From assembly GCA_944323055.1 (NCBI GenBank), contig CALUQZ010000016.1, forward strand, positions 1-36,702: 36,702 nt of DNA. The letters run 5' to 3'. The position numbers and the translations under genes were made by a program. Every line of letters begins with the position of its first letter. Position 1 is the stretch's first letter. The notes under the pieces were generated by a model. That model ran no database searches. It was not told the DNA's origin and saw only the letters and a list, made by a program, of their open reading frames with translations. Below, in pieces: positions 1 through 12,100 of this stretch. This stretch comes from an uncultured Acholeplasmatales bacterium. Lineage in GTDB: Bacteria; Bacillota_I; Bacilli_A; Acholeplasmatales; Anaeroplasmataceae.

Positions 1-48
1 AACACCACTTGTGTAGTGATATAACCATCAAATTTCTTAATCTTTTTT

Positions 49-78
49 TGTCAATGTCCTTAAGTTAATGACATTGAG
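49..78. repeat. Inverted repeat at the left edge
   Basis: An 8-base inverted repeat, TCAATGTC and GACATTGA, surrounds an 11-base AT-rich loop and is preceded on the plus strand by seven T. The T tract is on the wrong side for a terminator of the giant gene on the minus strand, and nothing T-rich follows on the plus strand. It may be the edge of a mobile or intergenic repeat whose other part lies outside the window. Confidence 0.3.
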
Positions 79-118
79 TTAATTCTCTACCATTTTATTT
101 TAGTTTGTTATTTAAAAT

Positions 119-144
119 CTAAGGTAGCTACCTAACTACCTAAG
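119..144 (-). terminator. Possible weak terminator after the giant lipoprotein gene
   Basis: About 40 bp past the stop of the giant gene, two 9-base arms (119-127 and 136-144) can pair with one mismatch around an 8-base loop. In the minus-strand RNA this hairpin is followed by a short, imperfect U-rich stretch. The region also contains three copies of a CTACCTAA-like word, so it could simply be a short repeat. It is the best candidate found for ending this transcript, but the U tract is poor. Confidence 0.3.
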
Positions 145-183
145 TTTGGAAAGAACCATTTTATGTGTGTTTTAATTTGCTAA

Positions 184-3100
184 TTAAGTCCAATATATTG
201 AATACCTATTTATTAGATAATAAATATCATCCCACGTCAATATACCTTTACCTATAGCTACATTAAAGTATTTTGCTGGGAAAGCTAAATATACTTCATA
301 CGGAACTAAACCTTCAAACACAGAATAATCTAGTAGACCATATTTAGTAATATCCGCTTCCATTAATTCTGAATCGTATTGTAGATTATTATCATATTCA
401 AATATGTTAAATAATCCATCTATACCGCCTGGCATAGATAATAGACCTTCTGTAAAGTAATTTAAATGATATGCAGCAACAGGACTATATACTCTTACAG
501 TTTCTTTAGTTAAATAGGCGTCTGTAAGAACAAATTCAATGCCAGCATAATCACCATCTAATCCATAGAATTTATGCCCAATATAACTACGATAATTTGT
601 TGCTGTAATATATACATATTTATTTAAATCTAAATCAAAGAAACCATGTTCTGATACAACTCTAACTATAGAACCATTAGAGAATTTTAAATTAATTATT
701 GTGTATTCAGCTAATGATTCAGAATCGTTAAATAATACTTTAGCAACATCTAATTTACCAGATTCATGATTAAATACTAATAAGTAATCATCACTAGTTA
801 TATCTTCAACTTTCTTAGTAGTTCCATCAGCTAATGTAATTAAAGTACCTTCAACTAAACAAGAAGATGATGCATTTATATTGACAGGTCCTGTTGCCAT
901 GTAAATAGTACTACTATCATAATTTTGATTATTTCCATCGATTGTTATCGTTATACTTCGGTCTTCATCCCCACCATAATCAACACTAATTGTAAATTGT
1001 TTATCTACTAAAATATAAGAGCCATTACTATATGATGTTCCGTCAGTATCTTTCATGGTTACTGTTGCATTACTTGTATCAATTGTTACTAAATAATATT
1101 TATTATAATTTCTATATAAAGTAAGTGTTTGAGAAGCCCCTGTAAATGTATATGATGTTCCGTCATAATAAGTATTATTGCCATCATACCATTCACCACT
1201 AATAAATGAGTACTTAATACCATTAGAAACATTATTATATGTTTCAAAGTAATCATTAATATTGTCTGATATTATTTCTATGTTAGCATTTTTTGCAGCA
1301 TAATATTGAATTTGATTAAAGATATCTGTTCTTTCAATACCATCGATTTTAGCTATATATCTTACAACGTATTCTTTATCTAACCACTTAGCATATAAAG
1401 TAACAATACCTGTACTATTATCTGCATAGTCAGCTAATACAATATCACTTGTAAATGGTATAGTACCATCTTTATCTAAGTACCAACCAACAAAGTATTT
1501 TGAATATTCGCTATTACTATCGTATGTTAAGTATTTATCATTATAATCATCAATATTTACATCACTTGCAGAATTAATTGATTCTAAGTTATCTATAGCA
1601 ATATCAACATCATCATTATTGTTATCAAATACTATTGTATAACTTGATTTAAATTCACAATATAATGGTATATTATTGCCATATTGAGCTAATAATTCTC
1701 TTAATAAATCTTCTGTTATAGTATCTATCTTTACACCATCTTTATTTGAACCAACATACCAACCATCAAAGAAGTAATTATTGTAGGCCGCTTGTTCTAA
1801 TGTTAATGGTAAATCTGATATAGTAAATGATATTGTACTAGGTAAATCCACTTTATCTGTTATATCTGTTGTAGTTTCATCATCTACAGCTAATCCTACA
1901 CTATAATCAATTGTATAAATTGTTTCTTCAAACTTAGCATATAGATCAATTGATTCTCCACTATTTAATGTTTTAGTTGTAAATTTAGTATTAAAATTAG
2001 CATCTAAATACCAACCAACAAATTCGTAAAATTCCTTATCAGGAGTTAGCTCATTACCTGTTACAGTATAAGTAGTATTATCAAAAGGTTGATAAATAAC
2101 TCTTTTTTCAACTTCTCCATCAATATGGAAATTAATAGTAAAGCTATTTTCTACCCACATTGAACCATTATAAACATAATTTGTTTTGCTCAAATTACTT
2201 TGATCTATGTTTTTAGCTGTATTTGTCAATGTATTGGTTTCGTGGAAGAAAATCAATTTTTCTCCCCAACCTTCTTTACTAGTTATACTTAATTCACTAG
2301 CATCAGCTAAATTTAAAACAGCTCCTTGATTTTCGGAAGTTATAGTGCCAGCAAGAGAACCACCACTAACATTTAATGTCCCATTTACTAATATCATAGC
2401 ATTTTGATAAACTGTCGAATATTTATATGACCCATTATTTCCATTGCTTGGATTTAAACCAGCATCTTCCCAGTTTTCATAGCCTATAATTTTACCAGAT
2501 AAATTAACAATACCACCATCATCTATTATTAAAGAACTACCAGGTAATAATTTATAATATTGAGTGATATTAAATACACTACCAGAAGAAACTTTAATAT
2601 ACAAATTATGTGTTATTCCAAAATATAATCCAGCTGTATTAATATCATAACTTGCTACTGTTAATTGTCCAGAGTTATCGTGACCCTCACCGACTATTTC
2701 TAAAGTTACAATATTTGTATTAGAATCAAAATATTTTTTAACATGCCCAGAATTTAACTCAATAATTGCACCATCACCTATTAATGGATAGGTTGCACTA
2801 TTCCATTGATCAGGACTATTTGTTTTAATAGATGCAATGCCATAATAATTAGCACCCTTATTTATAATAATAGTACTTTCTATATTATGCATTTTATATT
2901 CATTAAATGGTACAATTTTACCAACTAGATATGATGCAGAAGCATTATTTCCACCACGCCAATTATATATAGCAAATGGTTCATATATATAAGAACCTTC
3001 GTTAGCTGTAATAGTGCCTGAACCAACAATATAGCCAAAACAATAAATTTTTGCAGCACTATCCAGAATCAAATCTGCATTTAAAGTTAACATGGCATAG

Positions 3101-6100
3101 TTAGAACAAACCTCACCTTGAGTACCATTTGCGCCATTAGAACTACCACGTGCCGCACCAATGGTAATTTTGCCAGAAACAACTAATTTTTGCTTTATCG
3201 TTATATTGAGATAGTTTTCATAGCTAGCTCTTATTTTTTCATTCGTTGAAGTTGCAAAATCGGTGCCTGTTTTAACACCATTTTCAATTAAATAAACTTC
3301 AGCGGTGTCAACATTCATATACTTACTTGCATTATCCATATCTTCATGTGGCAAATATAATTCAGTATTAGCACCTAATACTAGATCATTATTCCTATTA
3401 TCTAATTCACCTATTACAGCATTTCCATATACAAAGATATATGAACTTTCTTTTGCATGCTGACTAGCACTAATAGCATTATCTAAACTTGTATAAGATT
3501 TATAAATAGTATTTTCTGTAGTTTCAGTTATATTTTCGTAATTAATATCTGCACTATTCGTTGTTAATCTTGCTATATAAATATCAAAGTTAACTTTAGT
3601 AGAAAAACTATTGAAGTTAGAATCATCAACATTAAATTTATATGTATAAGTACCATAATTATCTAGGTAATTAGATAAATCAATCCTATTATCAAATCTA
3701 TCTAATGTAACATTAACTGTTGGATAAACATTAGTTTCAGTTCCTTTAATATAATATGTGTAGCCTATAGATAATTGATGTTCGTCATTCATTACATAAT
3801 ATTCACTATGTAATGTTTCACCATCATGAAGATTATCATTATTGATAGTTATACCACTTGGACTACCATCAAATTTTAAATTAATATCTAAATCAGCTTT
3901 ATAAATTATTAAAGTACCACTATAAGTATCATGTAAGACATATCTATCATCTGTTAATGTTAATTTATATCCATAACTACCAGCATCAGTTTCTTCTACA
4001 TTACCTAAAATTTCTACCTTATCTTCAGCAACTAAATTATCTATTTCATATGTAACATTATGTGGAGTTGCATCATATGTGTATTTATCTTTAATAATAT
4101 TTAGATATATAGTACGTTTATCTACGTTTAATGAAATATTAAATGTTGTTGTATAAGCTTGATTTTTATTATAAGTAAACTTAACGGTAGCTTCTGTACT
4201 ATCCATTGTAATCAAATCATTACTTTCAACTGTTAAAATACCATATTCAGAACTTAGATTAATATCACTAAATGCATCACCATATGTAACAGATACTGTT
4301 GATATACTTTCTATAACAATTAGAGTTACTTCTTTTGTAATACCTTTATATTCAGAAGTTTCTTCTTGAGTAATAATGATATTATAAACACCATGATTAT
4401 TAATAGATTCAATATTATATGTTAACTTACCACTACTAGATTTATTTATCTTATCTGTAAAATAATCACTAATATAGAAAACAGATTTATACATTTTTAT
4501 ATAATACTCATTAACCTGTAAATCATTATCGGCAGGTGTAACATTTATTGTAACACTAATATTAGGAATGACATTATAATTATCAGTATCTGTAGGTGTA
4601 TATGTAAGTGTTGTTTCATATGAAGGGGCTTTATTAATCTTATCATCTAGATTTGTAAAGCTAAATCCTTTTGGCAATGAAATAGAACTTAAACTATCAC
4701 CATATACAGCTGTTAAACCTTGTGGAACTTGATATTCCGGATCAGCTTTATTAATAGTTAAAGTAATTTCCTTAGGACTTGCTTCATAATAATCTGATTC
4801 TAATGAAACATTATATTCATAAGTATCTGCATTAGTATATTTAGCTGTATGACCAGATAATGTGTATTCATCATCTATTGCGCCTGACACACTAACTGTA
4901 ATACCGTGTCCTATGCCATCATAATTAATATTTAAGTCACTTGTTGTTTCAATAGTTACTTGTTTCTTATTAACTGTAAAAGTTACATTCTTATATTCAG
5001 TCTCATAATTAGTTTCATCATTTGGTGTAAATTTAGCCTCAAGTGTAATAGTTAATTTAACATAACCATTAGCTACACTAATAACTGTATCTAAGCTATC
5101 TACATTTAATTCCCACTTACCATTACTTGAGTTAGTTAATTTAATATCACTTAATTTATCTCCATAAGTAATATCATTTGTAACTTCAACATTTTCATTC
5201 CATTTATTCTTATTAACAGTTAAAGTACCCTTAACAAAAGTGAAATTATAATTATTATTTGTTGCAGTTATAACATAATCATAAGTACCTACATTATAAT
5301 TATCGCTTTCTTCTAAAGTAACTTCAATATTAGATAAAGACTCATCAGCATTATAGAATTTACCACTAGTAACTTTATATGTTCCTTTTGGATTATCTTC
5401 ACTATATTTAATGTCATATGAATCAGCAGTTAAAGTAATATCAGCAGGTTTAATTGTTAACTTAACTACTTTACTACCTTTATAATTTAAAGTATTAACT
5501 GTTAATGTAACTTCTTTTGATTCAGACACATTAGTAATACTAATATTTCCTGATACTTCTGGTTCACTATCATCGCCAACCATACCGGTAACATGATATT
5601 TAATAGTATGAGACGCGCCATCATAAATAAACTCATGTTCATCAACAACAATCTCTACTTCTTTTTGTTGAACTTCAATTTGAATTTCATATTTATAAGT
5701 TAACTCTGAAGTATTTGATTTAAAGACTACTATTCTTGTCTTAGTACCAACATCACCTAAATCTGAAGTGTCTTCAAAATACCATGCACCATATTCACTT
5801 GTTGGTAATTCTAACTTAGTTATATCATCACCATAAGTTAAAATGTTATTAGCATTTTCTAAAATGCCTTCTTTAGCTAATACAATAACTGTCGTTGTTG
5901 TAGTTGCTTCATTATAATGTTCACTTTCAGGTAAAGTAATAGTAACTTCATAACTACCAGATTCATTAGTAATACTATATTCAGGAGTTGATTCACTATG
6001 ACTAGGTTTAACATTATCTAATATTAAATCATCATCAACCATAAAGATATACTCTTTATCAGCTGTAACACTAGCTTCTGCTTTATTAACTGTTACAGAT

Positions 6101-9100
6101 ACACTTACTGTTACACTGTTATAGTTATTTTCATCTATTGGTGTATAAATTGCATTATATGATTTAGTTTCACATACATCTAAATTAGTAGATGCTTCTT
6201 CCCATGACCATGTACCATTATCGTCATTATATTCTGATAAACTAATATCATTTAATGTTAAACTATCATTCCAAACAACACTTAAGTTTTCTGGTGTTTT
6301 ACTTGGTTTTGCATCTACCTTATTAATAGTTAAATAAACTGTAATTTGACTTGCTTCATAATAATCAGATTCTAATGTTACATTATATGTATAAGGCCCA
6401 ACATTAGTATATTTAGCTGTATGACCAGATAATGTATATTCATTATCTATAGCACTAGGAACACTAACATTAATACCATGTTCATCGCCATCATAAGGAA
6501 CTGTAACATTCTCACCTACAATAGTTACAGTTTTCTTATTAATAGTAATTGTAATTTGTTTAGTAACTGTTTCATAATTTATTTTATCTTTTGGTGTAAA
6601 TAATACATTAATTACTTTACTTAAGCCATTATTATTAGTTATATTATCTTTATTTAATACTATACCTAAATCATCACTAATAGACCATTCTCCTAAATCA
6701 CTAGTTTGATTTAATATAATATTACCTAATGTATCACCATAATAAATTGTATTACTTATTGTAGGAACATCTACTTCTGGAGTAGCTTTTCTAACTGTTA
6801 ATTTACCAGGTGTAACGATAACTTCATAATTGCTATTTTCATCATATGTAATTACATAAGGATAACTAGAATCAGCATTTAAAACTCCTGTAGGATTTGC
6901 AATTTGAACATTTAAATCGTCACCTTTAATTACACCTTCAATGCTTAACACAGATTCAGGTACTTTATTACCATAAACCATAGATGTATTAGTCGATGTA
7001 ATTGTTACAGATTTAGGATTTATTGTTAAAGTTTTTGATACTTTAGATGCTTCATAATATTTAGATTCTAAAGTATAAGTTGCTGTATATTTACCAACAT
7101 TAATACCACTAGTATTACCAGCTATAGTAACCTTATATTTAGTTTCATCATTTAAATCATTTTCTAAAACATTAATAGAATAATCATCTAAACTTTGAGT
7201 CGTTTTATTATAAGTAACTTCTTTATCAGTAACACTAATAGTTACAGGTCGCTTATTAACTGTTACTGTAACAGTTGTTTCTTGCGTAACTTCACTACCA
7301 CTTGTTGGAGTAAATAATAATTTATACTCATCCTCATATGTGCCAGGTTTACCTAAAACAACATCAGGAGTTTCCCATGACCATTTACCTGTACTTGAAG
7401 TAGGAATATATACTGTATCAAGTGTATTGCCATAAATACCAATATATTCATATTCATTTATATTTCCTTCTGTAACTGTTACTTTAAAACTTAAAGGACT
7501 AGTTTCATCATAATGTGCACTTTGAGATAAATATACTGTTACTTCATATGTACCTACATCAATAATAGTACCTACTTCTTCATTATCTTTCTTAATAACA
7601 AAGACTAGTTGCCCTTCACCTTTATCAATTACTACATTATTTTTAACATTAGTAATAAAATCTTGACTATTAGCTATAAATGTTAAACTATCTTCTTTTA
7701 AACTAATCCTTGCATCTGTTCTTCTATTTACCGTAATTGTTAATGTTTCATGCTTAACATTATAATTACTATTTGTAGGTGTATAAGTAGCACTATAAGT
7801 TGTACCATCTATTAACTCTTCCGGATTATCCCAAGTCCAATTGTCTGGTAATGTTATTGTATTTAATTTTTCATTCCATGTACCAGCTAAATCAGAAGGA
7901 ATAGTATAGTTAGGATCATCTACCTTATTAATAGTTAAAGTAATTTCCTTAGAAATTGCTTCATAATAATCAGATTCTAATGAAACAGTATAATTATGAG
8001 AGCCTGCGTTAATATAAGTTTCTTCATGACCAGATAATGTGTATTCATCATCTATTGCGCCTGACACACTAACTGTAATACCGTGTCCTATGCCATCATA
8101 ATTAATATTTAAGTCACTTGTTGTTTCAATAGTTACTTGTTTCTTATTAACTGTAAAAGTTACATTCTTATATTCAGTCTCATAATTAGTTTCATCATTT
8201 GGTGTAAATTTAGCCTCAAGTGTAATAGTTAATTTAACATAACCATTAGCTACACTAATAACTGTATCTAAGCTATCTACATTTAATTCCCACTTACCAT
8301 TACTTGAGTTAGTTAATTTAATATCACTTAATTTATCTCCATAAGTAATATCATTTGTAACTTCAACATTTTCATTCCATTTATTCTTATTAACAGTTAA
8401 AGTACCCTTAACAAAAGTGAAATTATAATTATTATTTGTTGCAGTTATAACATAATCATAAGTACCTACATTATAATTATCGCTTTCTTCTAAAGTAACT
8501 TCAATATTAGATAAAGACTCATCAGCATTATAGAATTTACCACTAGTAACTTTATATGTTCCTTTTGGATTATCTTCACTATATTTAATGTCATATGAAT
8601 CAGCAGTTAAAGTAATATCAGCAGGTTTAATTGTTAACTTAACTACTTTACTACCTTTATAATTTAAAGTATTAACTGTTAATGTAACTTCTTTTGATTC
8701 AGACACATTAGTAATACTAATATTTCCTGATACTTCTGGTTCACTATCATCGCCAACCATACCGGTAACATGATATTTAATAGTATGAGACGCGCCATCA
8801 TAAATAAACTCATGTTCATCAACAACAATCTCTACTTCTTTTTGTTGAACTTCAATTTGAATTTCATATTTATAAGTTAACTCTGAAGTATTTGATTTAA
8901 AGACTAATATTCTTGCCTTATGACCTACATCACCTAAAGGTGAAGTGTCTTCAAAATGCCATTCACCATATTCACTTGTTGGTAATGTTAATTCACTTAT
9001 ATCATCACCATAAGTTAAAATGTTATTAACATTTTCTAAGATACCTTCTTTAGCTAATACAATAACAGATGTTTGAGTAGTTGCTTTCTTATAATGTTCA

Positions 9101-12100
9101 CTTTCAGGCAAAGTAATGGTAACTGTATATTTACTAGGTTCATTAGTAATATTATATGTAGGTTCTGATTCACTATGACTAGGTTTAACATTATCTAATA
9201 TTAAATCATCATCAACCATAAAGATATATTCTTCATCAGCTGTAACACTAGCTTCTGCTTTATTAACTGTTACAGATACACTTACTGTTACACTGTTATA
9301 ATTTTTTTCATCTATTGGAGTATAAACTATATTATATGATTTAGTTTCACATACATCTAAATTAATAGATGCTTCTTTCCATGACCATGTACCATTATCG
9401 TCATTATATTCTGATAAACTAATATCATTTAATGTTAAACTATCATTCCAAACAGCACTTAAGTTTTCTGGTGTTTTACTTGGTTTTGCATCTACCTTTT
9501 TAATAGTTAAAGTAACTGTAATATTATCTGCTACATAATAATCTGATGCTAATGAAACAGTATACGTATAAGTGTCTACATTAATATGTTTAGCTATATG
9601 ACCAGATAACGTATATTCATCATCTATAGCACTAGGAACACTAACATTAATACCATGTTCTTGACCATCATAAGGAACTGTAACATTATCACCTGTAATA
9701 GTTACAGTTTTCTTATTAATAGTGACAGTAATTTGAGCTTTAATAGTTTCATAATTTGTTATATCATTTGGTGTAAATAATACATTAATTACTTTACTTA
9801 AGCCATTATTATTAGTTATATTAGCTGAATTTAGAATTATTTCTTTACCATCACTAATAGACCATTCTCCTAAATCACTTGTTTGATTTAATAAAATATC
9901 ACCTAATTTATCACCATAATAAATTGTATTACTTATTGTAGGTACATCTACTTCTGGAGTAGCCACATTAACAGTTAAAGTACCTTTATTAAATATAACT
10001 TCATAATTTTCATTATGATAAGAACCTAAAATATCATAACTACCAACACCATTATATTCTCTATCAAGATATAAACTAATATTTAATTCATCATCTTTAT
10101 AAATAATTCCATCTTTTTGATAGCTATCATCATTATAACTAAAACTATATTCAGGGTAGTAAGTTACTTCAATATCATTAATAGTAACATTTACTTGAGC
10201 TTTATTAACTGTTAGAGTGCCTCTATATCTACCATAATAATTATTATCACTAATAGTTAATGTATATTCTTGACTACCAGCATTCGTTCTAGTTGTATTA
10301 GTTCTACTAACCTCAATACCAGATACTTCAAGTTCATAAGTTACTTCATGTTCTTCTCCATCATAAGTAAATGTATCAACAACACTATTAAATGTTAATT
10401 CTTTTTGTAAAATATTAACAGATAATGTTGTTTCTTTGCTTAAATCATTAGCCATTTGATATTTAGCTCTAAATTGTTGATTTTGACCAGCATTTAATAA
10501 AGTGCTAACAACACTAACCCATGACCATTCTCCTAGTTCATCACTACCAAGTTTTATATCTGCTAATGTTAAACCTTCTTCATATGTTACATTATCTAAA
10601 TTTAATAGATTAACAACATATACCATAACTTCTTTTGTTGCACCTAAATAATGATCTGTTTCTTCTACTTCATATCTAACTATATAAGTTCCAGCTTGAT
10701 TAAAGTCTTCTACACTATCACCATTTAAATAATACGTAGTTTTTATATTTGTTTCATTATTATTTGTGCTAGGTCTACTAATGTTAATACTTGAACCATC
10801 TAGAATAAATAAATATTCATTACTTGTTGTTTCAATTGTTGATGTTAATTTACTAACTTCAATTTCAAGTTCAACATTATTTAAAATATTATAATTATTA
10901 GTATCTTCTGGAGTGTAGGTTGCTATAAAAGTTAAGGTACCTACATTATTAATTCTTTGATTTTCGTTATTCCATTTATAACCTTTTGGTAGAACGACAC
11001 TACTTAAAGTATCTAAATAAGTAGCCTTTAGTTCTGGTTTAGTTAATATAGGATCAGCTTTTTCAATTACTAATCTTTGACCATTTAATTCGCCACTATA
11101 ATTAGAATCATCTATTACTAAATTGATATTATTAATACTACCAACATTAGTTAAACTTTCATTTCCTAAAACATTAGGAACATCATCACCATCTACTAAA
11201 CCGATGATCTCATATTCTAAACTATGAGACATGCCATCATAAGTAAATATGTTTTTAGTTATACTAATTTGAACATTTTTCTTATTGACAGTTATCGTAA
11301 TATCTTTTGTATAACTTTCATAATTTGTACTATCAGTAGGGTAGAATGTGAAATTAACAACAATATTACCAGCTTGATTTAAATAAAAATCACCATTTGT
11401 TAATTCCCAATGTCCACCACTGACATTATGAATATTTTGATTAGTTAAAGTATCGCCATAATATAAAGTATCAAATTCTGGGTCATTAGCTTCATATGAA
11501 GCCTTAGTAACTGTTAATTTGGCATTATTAAATACAACTTCAACATTTGTATTAGCTGCTTCATCGTATTCACAAACAAAATCATATTCACCAGCATTAG
11601 CAATATCAGTAGGGTAACTAACTCTAATATTTAAACTATCAATAATACTTTTGTCTAAATCACTAGTTATTTTATATTCTGGTGTACCTAAACTACCAAT
11701 TTTATCATAAGTTACAGTTTCAGGTGTAACGTCAACAATGACTTGTGCCTTATTAATGTACCAAAAACCACTAGTTTCACCGTAATAGTTAGGATCATCA
11801 ACTTTTATTGAATAAAAATAACCATCTTCATTAACATCTGTAGCCGTTATACCTTGCGTAACAACATCAAGGCCTGGAACAGACAAAGTATAAGGAAGGG
11901 TGATTTCACTACCTGTATAAGTAAATGTTTTATTACTAACTTCTATTGTTACTTCTTTTTGACTAACTCTAACTTTAACAACATCTTCTACTTCTTTATA
12001 AGTTAAAGGGTCATTAGGTATAAATTTTACCTTAAATTCATTAACACCGACTTCACCTACTGTAGTAGTTAAATCATCTATAAATTCAAAATGACCAATG

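Noticed and set aside
3-74. Short open frame on the plus strand at the left edge (23 codons then a stop)
   Set aside because: It is open to the window edge, but its content is low-complexity (L, S, F) and it ends inside the inverted repeat; no family could be recognised.
4849-8906. CRISPR-like or satellite repeats
   Set aside because: The repeats are long, in frame, and encode protein modules; there are no short direct repeats with regular spacers.
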